Position numbers and translations under genes: made by a program. This document shows positions 8,315-17,267 of a DNA stretch of 64,000 bases, piece after piece (positions within the stretch are counted from its first letter, which is position 1; each line of letters starts with the position of its first letter). The notes below the pieces were generated by a model, which did not search any database, was not told where the DNA came from, and was given only the letters and a program-made list of their open reading frames with translations. Location: the NCBI GenBank assembly GCA_025548565.1, contig JAJLPB010000008.1:62001-126000 (forward strand), written 5' to 3'. The stretch is from Rugamonas sp. A1-17. Lineage in GTDB: Bacteria > Pseudomonadota > Gammaproteobacteria > Burkholderiales > Burkholderiaceae_D.

Positions 8315-9622
8315 ATGCCTAACAACTTGCAAGCCTACCGCGGCAGCTTGCTGCACTTTCTCGCCGATCCGGCGTTCAGCGCACAGTCGCACGCATGGCA
8401 TGAAGACGGCTTGCTGATCGTCGCCGACGGCAAAGTGCAGGCGGCCGGCGACTACGCCACCTTGCGCGTCACGCTGCCGCCCGGCGCCGAACTGCACGAC
8501 TACAGCGGCAAGCTGCTGATGCCCGGCTTTATCGACACCCACGTCCACTATCCGCAGACGGACATGATCGCCTCCCCGTCGGAAGGACTGCTGCCCTGGC
8601 TGGAGACCTACACCTTCCCGACCGAGCGCCAGTTCGAAGACCTGGCCCACGCGGCCGGCGTGGCCGACTTCTTCCTCGACGAGCTGCTACGCTGCGGCAC
8701 CACCACCGCCATGGTCTACTGCACCGTGCATCCGCAATCGGTGGACGCCTTCTTCGCCGCCAGCGAACAGCGCGGCCTGCGTATGGTGGCGGGGAAGGTG
8801 ATGATGGACCGGAACTGCCCCGAGTTCCTGCGCGATACCGCCGAATCCAGCGCCCGCGACACCGAGGCGCTGATCCGGCGCTGGCACAAGCGCGGCCGCG
8901 CGCTGTACGCGATCACGCCGCGCTTCGCGCCCACCTCCACCGAAGCGCAGCTGCAGCTGGCGGGCGAACTGGCACGCTCCTATCCCGATACCTTTATTCA
9001 GACCCACGTCTCCGAAAACGAAGCAGAATGCGCGTGGGTGCGCGAGCTGTTCCCCAACTCGCGCAGCTACATCGACGTCTACGACAGCTACGGCATGCTG
9101 CGGCCGCGCGCCATGTACGGCCACTGCATCTGGCTCAATGAACAGGACCGCGTGCGCATGGCGCAGACACAGTCGGCCGCCGCCATCTGCCCGACCTCCA
9201 ACCTGTTCCTCGGCAGCGGCCTGTTCGACTTCGAGCGCGCCGACCAGGCGGGCGTGCCGCTGTCGCTGGCGACCGATGTGGGCGGCGGCACTTCCTTCTC
9301 GATGTTGCAAACGATGAATGAAGCCTATAAAGTAGCGCGACTGAAGGGCAGTTACCTGCCGGCCCTGAGGATGTTCTACCTGGCCACGCTGGGCGCGGCG
9401 CGCAGCATGCAGCTCGAAGGCACGATCGGCAATTTCGCCGCCGGCGCCGAGGCGGATTTCATTGTGCTCGATCCGCAAGCCACGCCGCTGCTGCAGCGCC
9501 GGACCGCGCGCGGCGAGAGCCTGGAAGAACTGCTGTTCGCGCTGGCCCTGCTGGGCGACGACCGTGCCGTGGCGGCCACCTATTCGGCCGGCCGCCAGGT
9601 GCACGCCCGCGTAATGACTTAA
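8315..9622 (+). CDS. guaD: Guanine deaminase
   Basis: Zinc amidohydrolase that converts guanine to xanthine, feeding XdhAB. The 435-residue protein carries the metal motif PGFIDTHVHYPQ at about residues 69-80, a THVSENEAE strand, and HCIWLNE and DVGGGTSFSM motifs characteristic of guanine deaminases. The start is the ATG after AGGACATCGCC. With xdhABC it forms a complete guanine-to-urate segment. The adenosine deaminase gene follows 17 bp later. Confidence 0.95.
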   Translation: MPNNLQAYRGSLLHFLADPAFSAQSHAWHEDGLLIVADGKVQAAGDYATLRVTLPPGAELHDYSGKLLMPGFIDTHVHYPQTDMIASPSEGLLPWLETYTFPTERQFEDLAHAAGVADFFLDELLRCGTTTAMVYCTVHPQSVDAFFAASEQRGLRMVAGKVMMDRNCPEFLRDTAESSARDTEALIRRWHKRGRALYAITPRFAPTSTEAQLQLAGELARSYPDTFIQTHVSENEAECAWVRELFPNSRSYIDVYDSYGMLRPRAMYGHCIWLNEQDRVRMAQTQSAAAICPTSNLFLGSGLFDFERADQAGVPLSLATDVGGGTSFSMLQTMNEAYKVARLKGSYLPALRMFYLATLGAARSMQLEGTIGNFAAGAEADFIVLDPQATPLLQRRTARGESLEELLFALALLGDDRAVAATYSAGRQVHARVMT

Positions 9623-9639
9623 ACCACATTGGAAGACTC

Positions 9640-11115
9640 ATGCAAAAAAATATCGCCAGCCTGAAGGCCGCCGCCATCGCCGCCGCCCTGTTCTGCGCCT
9701 TGCCGCACGGCGCGCAAGCGGCCAGCAACGAGGAGATCACCAAGCGCCAGTTCGCGGCGCTGGTCGCGGGCCCGGAGCCCAAGACGGCCGAGCTGACGAT
9801 GTTCCTGACCATGATGCCCAAGGGCGGCGACCTGCACCACCACTACTCGGGCGCGATCTACGCCGAGCAGTATCTGGAGTGGGTGGACAAGGAAGGCTAC
9901 TGCGTCAACAAGAACACCTACCTGATCGACACCAGCAAGGCCGACGCCACCGCCGAACAGGCCAAGCCGCTGGCCGACCGCGTCTGCCTGTCCGGCCAGG
10001 ACGTGATGAACAATAACACCGTGCTGGCCAACCTGCTGCAGCGCTGGGCCGACAAGGACTTCTACAACCACGGTGCGCTGCAATCGCCGCCGGACCGCCA
10101 GTTCTTCGACACCTTCGGCTTCTTCGGGCCGGTCTCCTCGACCAACGCGGCCGACGGCCTGCAGCGCCTGAAGCAGCGCGCCATCCAGGAAAACCTGAGC
10201 TACATCGAGACCATCTACGAGATCGCGCCGATGGCGCTGGACGCCGACTTCGACCGCAAGGCCGCCGCCGGCGCCATCACCGACGCCGATCTGGCCGCCT
10301 ACGCCGCCAAGCTGGAAACCAACGGCGACTTCCAGGGCGCGATCGCCGCCTACCTGAAAAACGTGGACACCGCCGGCGCCGGCATCGACGACGCCAACTT
10401 CACGCTGCGCTACCAGCCGTTCGCGCTGCGCTTCCTGACGCCGTCGCAGGTGTTTTCGCAGATGGTGTCGAGCTTCAAACTGGCCACCTCCAACCCGAAA
10501 ATCGTCGGCGTGAACATCGTCGGCCAGGAGAGCGTCAACGTCTCGATGCGCGACTACGCGCTGCAGATGCGGATGTTCAAATTCCTGAAAACGAAGCAGC
10601 CGGGCGTGAAACTGGCGCTGCACGCGGGCGAACTGGCGCTGGGCGTGGTGCCGCCGGAGGGCCTGACCTTCCACATCAAGGACGCCATCGACGTCGCCGG
10701 CGCCAGCCGCATCGGCCACGGCATCGACATCGCGCACGAGACGGATGCGCTGGCGATCATGAAAAAAATGCGCGACCAGCGGATCCCGGTGGAGGTCAAC
10801 CTGACCAGCAACCAGTTCATTCTGGGTGTGAAGGGCGAGGCCCATCCCGTCACCCTGTACCGCAAATACGGCGTGCCGTTCGTGCTGTCGACCGACGATG
10901 CCGGCGTCTCGCGCAACAACCTGTCCGGCGAATACGTGCTGTACGCCGCCCGCTACAAGCCGAACTATGCCGAGATCAAGAAACTGTCCTACGACAGCAT
11001 CCGCTATTCCTTCCTGGCTGATGTCGATAAACAACGTTTATTGAAGGCATTGGACGGGAAATTCGCCAAATTCGAGGCCGCGATCGCCGCAGCGCCGGTC
11101 GTCAAGAGCCGCTGA
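9640..11115 (+). CDS. Secreted adenosine deaminase-like protein
   Basis: Predicted purine nucleoside deaminase (adenosine to inosine) acting outside the cytoplasm. Residues 1-28 form a signal peptide ending ALPHGAQA. Adenosine deaminase metal and catalytic motifs follow: GGDLHHHYSG, LHAGELALG, RIGHGIDI and LSTDDAGVSR. At 491 residues it is longer than cytosolic Add (about 330) and closer in size and layout to extracellular ADGF-type deaminases, with an extra N-terminal region. It is last in the puuE-xdh-guaD run and precedes a TonB receptor, which suits periplasmic or surface processing of nucleosides before uptake. Substrate preference is inferred. Confidence 0.9.
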   Translation: MQKNIASLKAAAIAAALFCALPHGAQAASNEEITKRQFAALVAGPEPKTAELTMFLTMMPKGGDLHHHYSGAIYAEQYLEWVDKEGYCVNKNTYLIDTSKADATAEQAKPLADRVCLSGQDVMNNNTVLANLLQRWADKDFYNHGALQSPPDRQFFDTFGFFGPVSSTNAADGLQRLKQRAIQENLSYIETIYEIAPMALDADFDRKAAAGAITDADLAAYAAKLETNGDFQGAIAAYLKNVDTAGAGIDDANFTLRYQPFALRFLTPSQVFSQMVSSFKLATSNPKIVGVNIVGQESVNVSMRDYALQMRMFKFLKTKQPGVKLALHAGELALGVVPPEGLTFHIKDAIDVAGASRIGHGIDIAHETDALAIMKKMRDQRIPVEVNLTSNQFILGVKGEAHPVTLYRKYGVPFVLSTDDAGVSRNNLSGEYVLYAARYKPNYAEIKKLSYDSIRYSFLADVDKQRLLKALDGKFAKFEAAIAAAPVVKSR

Positions 11116-11123
11116 GTTCGCTT

Positions 11124-11146
11124 CGGGGACGGCCCCGCCGTTCCCG
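11124..11146 (+). terminator. GC hairpin after the adenosine deaminase gene
   Basis: CGGGGACGGC pairs with GCCGTTCCCG (9 of 10 positions) around a 3-base loop, 9 bases after the stop codon. No T-run follows, so it may be a weak terminator or an mRNA 3'-end stabiliser for the puuE-to-deaminase transcript. Confidence 0.45.
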
Positions 11147-11398
11147 AAATGTTGCGCTGCCGCGACGGACAGTCTAGTGTTACAGATCTAATTTCCCCCT
11201 GGCCGCTTTCCCGGCGGCTTGTCATACTTGTCATATTTCCTCAGGGGTGTGGCAACATTGCGACATTGGCAGGGGAGTCTGCACCGGAATAGTGCGTTTT
11301 ATGAATGAAATTTATTCAAGCGCCGTTTGGTCTACTATAATGCTCCCCTTAAAGATGCGCCTCGCTTACAGAGCGAAACCTGCGCGGTTCAGCGCCCC

Positions 11399-11467
11399 AT
11401 TTATATCGCTTTCGTATAAATCCCTAAAGTAAATCGTATTTGTCACGCATTTTTTGCTGATGCATAG
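11399..11467 (+). promoter_or_regulatory. Element A: conserved 69-bp element shared with the xapA leader
   Basis: The element opens with perfect 7-bp arms ATTTATA and TATAAAT around TCGCTTTCG (11399-11421). GTATTTG follows at 11436-11442, and it ends with TGATGCATAG (11458-11467). The same blocks in the same order and spacing, with one mismatch in the first 23 bases, occur at 44743-44812 before xapA. Here the element ends 252 bp before the receptor's ATG. An operator is the simplest reading; a structured leader is not excluded. Confidence 0.6.
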
Positions 11468-11540
11468 TTGTTTGAGATGCTTCCAAACTGCCAACTTTTA
11501 TTGGCGTTTCGAGGGTGTTGCATGCAAATGTCAGTCAGGC

Positions 11541-11569
11541 AAGTCAGTGACAGTCTGATCAACTGACTT
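11541..11569. promoter_or_regulatory. Inverted repeat upstream of the TonB receptor
   Basis: AAGTCAGT (11541-11548) and ACTGACTT (11562-11569) are perfect 8-bp inverted arms with a 13-bp spacer, about 150 bp before the receptor start. This is a candidate operator; no function can be read from it. Confidence 0.35.
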
Positions 11570-11719
11570 CTTGTCATGTTGATGAAATATTTACTGGTTA
11601 CAATTTTGTGATGTCATGGGCACTTTGTGTCAAGAATGTGACCACGGGCCATAAGCCCGGCTGGTCCAAGGCATCTTAGAACACAATAAATTTTTTTACA
11701 TAAACTGGGAGTTCCCTTA

Positions 11720-14113
11720 ATGCAATCCGCCGTTAAACACAATCCGACGCTGCGTCTGAGCCTGGTCGCCCTGGCCTGCCAGATGGTCTGCATGGGCGCC
11801 GCGTTCGCGCAGTCCGACGCCGCCCCTGCCGCCAAGCCTACCGAAACCGTGACCATCACCGGCCGCAAAGTCGGTATGGGCCTGATGGTACAGGAAGACG
11901 TGCCAAAAGCACGTTCGACCGTGACCGCCGAGGAACTGGCGAAGCAGCGTCCTACCGGTAACGCCTACGACGCCCTGGCGCTGATGCCAGCGGTGAACAC
12001 CTACAGCTACGACGGCACCGGCCTGTTCGGTGGCGGCCTGACCCTGCGCGGCTTCAACAGCGACCAGATCGGCGCGACCATTAACGGCGTTCCAGTGAAC
12101 GACTCGGGTAACTTCGCTGTGTTCCCACAAGAATTCGTCGACCAGGAAAACACCTGCACCACCTTCGTGACCCAGGGTTCGACCGACGTCGACTCCCCGC
12201 AAGTTGGCGCCACCGGCGGTAACTTCGGCATCACCACCTGCGATCCGGAAGACAAGCAGCGCTTCCGCATCATGCAAACCGGCGGCCAGCTGAGCATGTG
12301 GAAAACCTACCTGCGCCTGGATACCGGCAAATTCGCCAACGACAAGGCCAAGGTCTTTGTCTCCGTGTCGCACGCCGAGGCCAAGAAATGGAAGGGTCTG
12401 GGCAAGGCGATGCGCGACCACATGGACGTCGGCTTCAACTACGACTGGGATCGCTTCAACTACATCCACGGCACGGTCCTGTACAACCGCGCCGTCAACA
12501 ACAACATCAGCACCTTCAACCTGGCTGATCTGAAAAAGAACGGCTACTACTACGACTACGCCACGACCTTCACCGGCCGCGCGGCGCCAAGCCCAGGCAA
12601 GGCAGGCAACGACACGCTGCCAGCCAATGCTGACTCGTACTACAAACTGGCGCTGAACCCGTTCGAGAACGTGATCGCCTCGGCGACCGGCAAGTTCCGC
12701 CTGAACGACAGCACCGACATCAAGGTCGTGCCTTACTACTGGTACGGTTACGGCACCGGCGGCGTGCAGGAAAAACTGATCAGCGAATCGGGCTTCCTGA
12801 ATCCTGCGACCGGCAAGCTGAATGCCGGCGTCGACCTGAACGGCGACGGCGACACGCTGGATAAAGTACTAATGTACAGCGGCAGCATCACCCGCACCCA
12901 GCGCCCAGGTATCACCACGACCGTGATTGAAAACCTTGGCGACCACCAGCTGCTGGCTGGCTTCTGGTACGAGCGCGCCAACCACCGTCAAACCGGTCCG
13001 ATGACCAAGATCGACGCCAACGGCAATCCAGGCGACGCATGGTTGCGTGATGACCTGATCACCCGCCCGGACGGTACGCCGTACGAGTCGCGCGATTGGA
13101 AGACCATCAGCACCGCGTACCAGGCCTTCGCACAGGATACGATTTCGCTGGGCGACAAGGTATTGGTCAACGTCGGCGTACGTACCCCGCACGTCAAGCG
13201 TGACTTCACCAACTACCCTAACGAAGGCTTCAACTCGTCGACGGCCTATTCGCTGAACCCGACCTATAAGGCGTACCTGCCGCAGTTCGGCGTGCGCTAC
13301 CGCATCACCAACGACGACCAGATCTTCGCCAGCTACGCGAAGAACTTCCGCGCGCCGCCTAACTTCGTGTTCGCGACGACCGGCAACAACGTGGTGATCA
13401 GCCCAGCCGGCCAGGCGTTCCTGGCCAGCGCGGTGAAGCCTGAAACGTCGTGGAACCTGGACGTGGGCTACCGCCATCAGACCGCCGCGATTACGACGTC
13501 GGCCACCGTGTTCTACATCGATTACAAAAACCGTCAGGCCAATGCAACCGATCCGAACACCCAGACCAGCACCTACACCAACGTCGGCAACGTCAAGAAC
13601 AAGGGCTTCGAGCTTGAACTGGGCAATACCCCGATCAACGGTTTCTCCGTTTATGGCTCGCTGGGTTATCTGAAAACCGAGATCCAGAACAACCTGGCCG
13701 GCGGCTTCGATGCGGCGACCAAGTCGATCATTTACCTGCCTACCGGCGGCAAGGAGTTCCCGCTGGCGCCGAAATGGAAAGCTGGCCTGAGCGCTTCGTA
13801 TGAGACGGATGCATGGTACGTTCGTATGACCGGTAAATACACCGCTCATCAACAAGCCACGCTGATGAATGACGAAGAAGTTCCAGGCTACACCCTGGTG
13901 GGCCTGGATGCCGCTTACCAGTTCCCAAGCTGGGGCGCGTTCAAGACTCCTAAGCTGAGCCTGAACGTTTCGAACCTGACCAACCGTCAGTATCGCAATC
14001 CTACCGGCCTGGCAAATAACGCGGTCGCTTATGGCGCCATCAAGCCGGCCAACGTGTTCTACTACCTGGGCGCGCCACGCATGATGTCGGCAACGCTGCG
14101 TGTAGACTTCTAA
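11720..14113 (+). CDS. TonB-dependent receptor, candidate nucleoside/purine importer
   Basis: Outer-membrane active transporter of 797 residues. Residues 1-31 are a signal peptide ending AFAQ. A plug domain follows with TLRGFNSDQIGATINGVPV, then a long beta-barrel ending in the aromatic C-terminus LRVDF. Its ligand is not stated by any motif I recognise. Flanking genes encode nucleoside deaminase and 5'-nucleotidase, and its leader shares a roughly 70-bp element with xapA, so purine nucleosides or nucleobases are the best guess. The start follows GGGAGTTCCCTTA. A UUCG-loop terminator after it suggests it can be transcribed alone. Confidence 0.93.
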   Translation: MQSAVKHNPTLRLSLVALACQMVCMGAAFAQSDAAPAAKPTETVTITGRKVGMGLMVQEDVPKARSTVTAEELAKQRPTGNAYDALALMPAVNTYSYDGTGLFGGGLTLRGFNSDQIGATINGVPVNDSGNFAVFPQEFVDQENTCTTFVTQGSTDVDSPQVGATGGNFGITTCDPEDKQRFRIMQTGGQLSMWKTYLRLDTGKFANDKAKVFVSVSHAEAKKWKGLGKAMRDHMDVGFNYDWDRFNYIHGTVLYNRAVNNNISTFNLADLKKNGYYYDYATTFTGRAAPSPGKAGNDTLPANADSYYKLALNPFENVIASATGKFRLNDSTDIKVVPYYWYGYGTGGVQEKLISESGFLNPATGKLNAGVDLNGDGDTLDKVLMYSGSITRTQRPGITTTVIENLGDHQLLAGFWYERANHRQTGPMTKIDANGNPGDAWLRDDLITRPDGTPYESRDWKTISTAYQAFAQDTISLGDKVLVNVGVRTPHVKRDFTNYPNEGFNSSTAYSLNPTYKAYLPQFGVRYRITNDDQIFASYAKNFRAPPNFVFATTGNNVVISPAGQAFLASAVKPETSWNLDVGYRHQTAAITTSATVFYIDYKNRQANATDPNTQTSTYTNVGNVKNKGFELELGNTPINGFSVYGSLGYLKTEIQNNLAGGFDAATKSIIYLPTGGKEFPLAPKWKAGLSASYETDAWYVRMTGKYTAHQQATLMNDEEVPGYTLVGLDAAYQFPSWGAFKTPKLSLNVSNLTNRQYRNPTGLANNAVAYGAIKPANVFYYLGAPRMMSATLRVDF

Positions 14114-14174
14114 TTGTTTCGTATCCGGTGGCGGCTCGCAAGGCCGCCGCCGGACGCGTAGCGACCGGAATCGT

Positions 14175-14200
14175 ACAGGCCTTCGGGCCTGTCGTCGTTT
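14175..14200 (+). terminator. UUCG-loop terminator after the TonB receptor gene
   Basis: ACAGGCC (14175-14181), loop TTCG, GGCCTGT (14186-14192): perfect 7-bp arms with a stable tetraloop, followed by a partly T-rich tail (CGTCGTTTTC). It lies 61 bases after the receptor stop. It is probably a rho-independent terminator, with an imperfect T-tract. Confidence 0.65.
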
Positions 14201-14222
14201 TCGGGCCGGGTTGTTGTTGATC

Positions 14223-14281
14223 CGGCCATATGCGAGCGCCGCGCGCGACGTTCGCATATGGCCGCCGCCATCAGGGCGGCC
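14223..14281 (+). promoter_or_regulatory. Mutually exclusive hairpins before the 5'-nucleotidase gene
   Basis: A first stem pairs CGGCCATATGCGA (14223-14235) with TCGCATATGGCCG (14252-14264), perfect 13-bp arms around 16 bases. A second stem pairs GGCCGCC (14260-14266) with GGCGGCC (14275-14281). The two share bases 14260-14264 and cannot both form fully. The ribosome site GGAG lies 10 bases further on. They could be terminator parts or an attenuation switch. Confidence 0.45.
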
Positions 14282-14304
14282 GCCGAATTCGGAGTGACCT
14301 TTTG

Positions 14305-16032
14305 ATGATCAAGTTTTCCCTGCCGGCGCGCGCGCTGCGGCCTGCGCTGGCCTTGTCCGCCTGTGCGGCGCTGCTCCTGTCTTCCTGCGCCTTGCACAAG
14401 CCGGCGCTCCCACCCGGCATGGCGCAAGTCGAACTGGTCACGCTGAACGATTTTCACGGTAATCTCGAAGCGAGCAAATATGTGCTCGACAGCGCCTACG
14501 GTTCCGGCGAACGCACCGTTGTCGCCGGCGGCATCGACACGCTGGGCGCGGCGCTGCAGGCGTGGCGCAAGGCCGATCCCGAACTGCTGCTGGTGGGGGC
14601 GGGCGACTTGATCGGCGCCAGCCCCGCGATCTCGTCGATGTGGGCCGACGAGCCGACCCTTGGCGCGATGGACTTGCTGGGCCTGCGTGCCAGCTCGCTC
14701 GGCAACCATGAATTCGACGCCGGCCGCCTGGAGCTGCTGCGCCAGCAAAAGGGCGGCTGCAATTCGCCGCGCGCCGACAAGGCCTGCAAATTCGAGAATC
14801 CCTACGGCGGCGCCAAGTTCCAGTACCTGGCCGCCAACGTCATCGACATGGTGACGAAAAAGCCGCTGCTGCCTGCCTACAGGATCGAGCAGGCGCACGG
14901 CGTCAAGATCGGTTTCATCGGCGCCGTGCTGCGCGAGGCCACCGAGAAGGCGCCGGCGTCCGGCATCGCCGGGCTGGATTTCGTCGACGAGGCGGACGCC
15001 ATCAACCGCCAGTTGCCGGAACTGCGCAAGCAGGGCGTGGGCGTGTTCGTGGTGCTGATCCACCAGGGCGGCCGCACCACCGATAAATTCGACCAGCAGG
15101 AATGCAGCCATTTGAGCGGTCCTATCGTCGATGTGGTCAAGCGCCTCGATCCGGCGATCCGGCTGGTGGTCAGCGGCCACTCGCACCGCGGCTACCTGTG
15201 CCGCGTGGACGGGCGCCTGGTGACGCAGTCGGACATGGGTGGCCACGTGATGTCGCGCATCACACTCACCGTCGACACGGCCAGCAATACGCTGCGCGAC
15301 GTCAGCGCGAAACAGGAGGTGATGATACCCGGAGCGTGGCCCGCCGATCCGGCGCTGGACGCCTACATGAAAAAAGTCCGCGACCGCAGCGCCGCCGCGC
15401 TGGCGCGTCCGGTGGCGGCGCTGGCCGTGCCGAGCGTGCCGCGCGAAAAACAGGACGACGGCGAATCCGCGCTGGGCGACCTGGTCACCGACGCCACGCT
15501 GGCGGCCGGCCGCCCGTACGGCGCGCAGATCGCCTTCGTCAACAACGGCTCGTTGCGGCATGATCTCGACACCAGCGCCGGCAACCGCGTCAACGTCGGC
15601 CAGCTGCTGGCGGCGCTGCCGTACACGAATTCGCTGGTGGTGATGAACCTGCGCGGTTCGCAGATCCGCGAGCTGCTGGAGCAGCAGTGGAGCGGCGGCC
15701 GCGATATCACGCGCGGCCTGCTGCAGGTGTCGGACGGCTTCAAATACACCTGGGACCCGAGGCGCGGCGAGGGCGGCAAAGTGCTGGCCGATACCTTGAC
15801 GCTGAACGGCGTGCCGATCGAGAACGGCACCGTCTACCGCGTGGTGGTCAACAACTTCCTGGCGGAGGGTGGCGACGCATTCCCCGCCTTCACGCAGGGC
15901 AGCAACCGCGCCATGACCAACATCCGCGACATCGACGCGCTGACCGATTACCTGACCCGGCGCGAGCAGTACGGCAAGCCGGCCGGGCGTAGCGAAACAC
16001 AGGGCCGCATCAAGCGCCTGCAACAACCTTAG
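14305..16032 (+). CDS. 5'-nucleotidase / metallophosphatase lipoprotein (UshA-like)
   Basis: Periplasmic dinuclear-metal phosphatase expected to strip phosphate from nucleotides so nucleosides can be imported. The start after GGAGTGACCTTTTG gives 575 residues. The N-terminus is a lipoprotein signal with lipobox LSSC. The metallophosphatase domain shows TLNDFHGNLE, GNHEFD and SGHSHRG metal-ligand motifs. The C-terminal 5'-nucleotidase domain follows with VNNGSLRHDL and NNFLAEGGD. It is followed 8 bp later by a phospholipase D-like gene and then an S1/P1 nuclease, giving a nuclease-to-nucleotidase set. Substrate range (nucleotides versus 2',3'-cyclic forms) cannot be fixed. Confidence 0.92.
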   Translation: MIKFSLPARALRPALALSACAALLLSSCALHKPALPPGMAQVELVTLNDFHGNLEASKYVLDSAYGSGERTVVAGGIDTLGAALQAWRKADPELLLVGAGDLIGASPAISSMWADEPTLGAMDLLGLRASSLGNHEFDAGRLELLRQQKGGCNSPRADKACKFENPYGGAKFQYLAANVIDMVTKKPLLPAYRIEQAHGVKIGFIGAVLREATEKAPASGIAGLDFVDEADAINRQLPELRKQGVGVFVVLIHQGGRTTDKFDQQECSHLSGPIVDVVKRLDPAIRLVVSGHSHRGYLCRVDGRLVTQSDMGGHVMSRITLTVDTASNTLRDVSAKQEVMIPGAWPADPALDAYMKKVRDRSAAALARPVAALAVPSVPREKQDDGESALGDLVTDATLAAGRPYGAQIAFVNNGSLRHDLDTSAGNRVNVGQLLAALPYTNSLVVMNLRGSQIRELLEQQWSGGRDITRGLLQVSDGFKYTWDPRRGEGGKVLADTLTLNGVPIENGTVYRVVVNNFLAEGGDAFPAFTQGSNRAMTNIRDIDALTDYLTRREQYGKPAGRSETQGRIKRLQQP

Positions 16033-16040
16033 GAGTCACC

Positions 16041-17267
16041 ATGCGTCGCGTTTTACTTTCCGTTTTGCTGCCAGCCCTGCTGGCGTCGGCCCTGCCTGCG
16101 CGCGCCGAGTTTTCGATACCCGGTTTTGAACTGGTGCAGACCGCGCCGGTGGAAACCCCGCTGCACAGCAGCGACCTGCGCGACCCGGCCACCGTGTGGT
16201 CCGAATTGTTCGACGGCGCCAAGAGCGAGATCGCGCTGGGCCAGTTCTATGTGGTCGGCCATGAGGGCAGCGTCTTCAACAAAGTGGTGGAGCACCTGGA
16301 GGCGGCCGGCAAGCGCGGCGTCAAGATCCGCTTCCTGCTGGACCAGAAGGGCGTCGGCCTGTCGGACAAGGCCACCATCGAGCGCCTGAAGGCGATACCG
16401 AATCTGGAACTGCGCATCATCGATTTCAACAAGCTGACCGGCAACGGCATCCTGCACGCCAAGTACATGGTGGTCGATGGCGCCATCGCCTATATCGGCA
16501 GCCAGAACTTCGACTGGCGCTCGTTCGAGCATATCCACGAGACCGGCCTGCGCATCACCGATGCGAAGATCGTCGGCCAGGTGCAGGCGGTGTTCAACCA
16601 GGACTGGCGCGCGCAAGCCATCACCGCGCAGGGCCTGGTGGCGCCGGCGTTGAACATCAAGACGGCCACGCCGGACATCCACCAGGGCACCTTCCTGCTG
16701 GCCAGCCCTAATCAGTTCAATCCGGCCGGCGTCGGCGATTCCGAAACGGGCCTGCCGGCGCTGCTGGCGGAAGCCAAGACCGAAGTTCGGGTACAGCTGC
16801 TGGACTACGCGCCCCTGAGCTACGGCCCGAAAGGCACGCGGCCCTACTACGCGGTGATCGACAACGCGGTGCGCGCCGCCGCCAACCGTGGCGTGAAGAT
16901 CAAGCTGATGGTGTCGAACTGGAACCTGGAAGAGCCGGCGCTGGTCTACCTGAAAAGCCTGGCCGTGCTGCCCAACGTGGAGATCCGCGTGGTCACGCTG
17001 CCGGTGGCCAGCAGCGGCTTCATTCCGTTCGCGCGCGTCATCCACAGCAAGACCATGGTGATCGACAACCAGATCGCATGGGTCGGCACCAGCAACTGGA
17101 GCGGAGGCTACATGGATCTGTCGCGCAACCTGGAGGTGGTGATGCGCAACGAGAAAATGGCGCAGCGCCTGGCCGCGCTGCAGGAGCAGACGTGGAACTC
17201 GCCGTATGCGCAGCCGCTGGATATCAACAAGAAGTATGCTAAACCCGCCAAAGGCAGCCCCGAATGA
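16041..17267 (+). CDS. Secreted phospholipase D-like protein with two HKD motifs
   Basis: Member of the PLD superfamily, which includes phospholipases, cardiolipin synthases and nucleases such as Nuc. The 408-residue protein has a signal peptide (residues 1-22, ending LPARA). It has two complete HKD motifs, His139 in HAKYMVVDG and His335 in HSKTMVIDN, each followed by the usual G(S/T)xN segment. Two HKD motifs in one chain normally form a single active site. The location between a 5'-nucleotidase and an S1 nuclease, coupled to the latter by a 4-base overlap, favours a nucleic acid role over lipid metabolism, but this is inference. Confidence 0.88.
   Translation: MRRVLLSVLLPALLASALPARAEFSIPGFELVQTAPVETPLHSSDLRDPATVWSELFDGAKSEIALGQFYVVGHEGSVFNKVVEHLEAAGKRGVKIRFLLDQKGVGLSDKATIERLKAIPNLELRIIDFNKLTGNGILHAKYMVVDGAIAYIGSQNFDWRSFEHIHETGLRITDAKIVGQVQAVFNQDWRAQAITAQGLVAPALNIKTATPDIHQGTFLLASPNQFNPAGVGDSETGLPALLAEAKTEVRVQLLDYAPLSYGPKGTRPYYAVIDNAVRAAANRGVKIKLMVSNWNLEEPALVYLKSLAVLPNVEIRVVTLPVASSGFIPFARVIHSKTMVIDNQIAWVGTSNWSGGYMDLSRNLEVVMRNEKMAQRLAALQEQTWNSPYAQPLDINKKYAKPAKGSPE

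Larger units (their letters stand above)
11116..11719. other. 604-bp non-coding leader of the TonB receptor gene
   Basis: No credible gene lies here; the one small forward frame (11247-11432) lacks a ribosome site and any recognisable features. The stretch is clearly AT-richer than its neighbours. In order it contains a GC hairpin after the deaminase gene (11124-11146), a TATAAT box at 11336-11341, the 69-bp element shared with the xapA leader (11399-11467) and an 8-bp inverted repeat at 11541-11569. The region therefore looks like a complex promoter or long leader for the receptor. Confidence 0.7.

Noticed and set aside
11247..11432. 61-codon open frame in the receptor leader
   Set aside because: No ribosome-binding site, atypical composition, and it overlaps the conserved 69-bp element.
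11399..11467. Purine riboswitch as explanation of the shared element
   Set aside because: The arms and GTATTTG block do not fit the three-way junction or conserved loops of known purine riboswitches, and the sequence between blocks shows no compensatory changes between the two copies.
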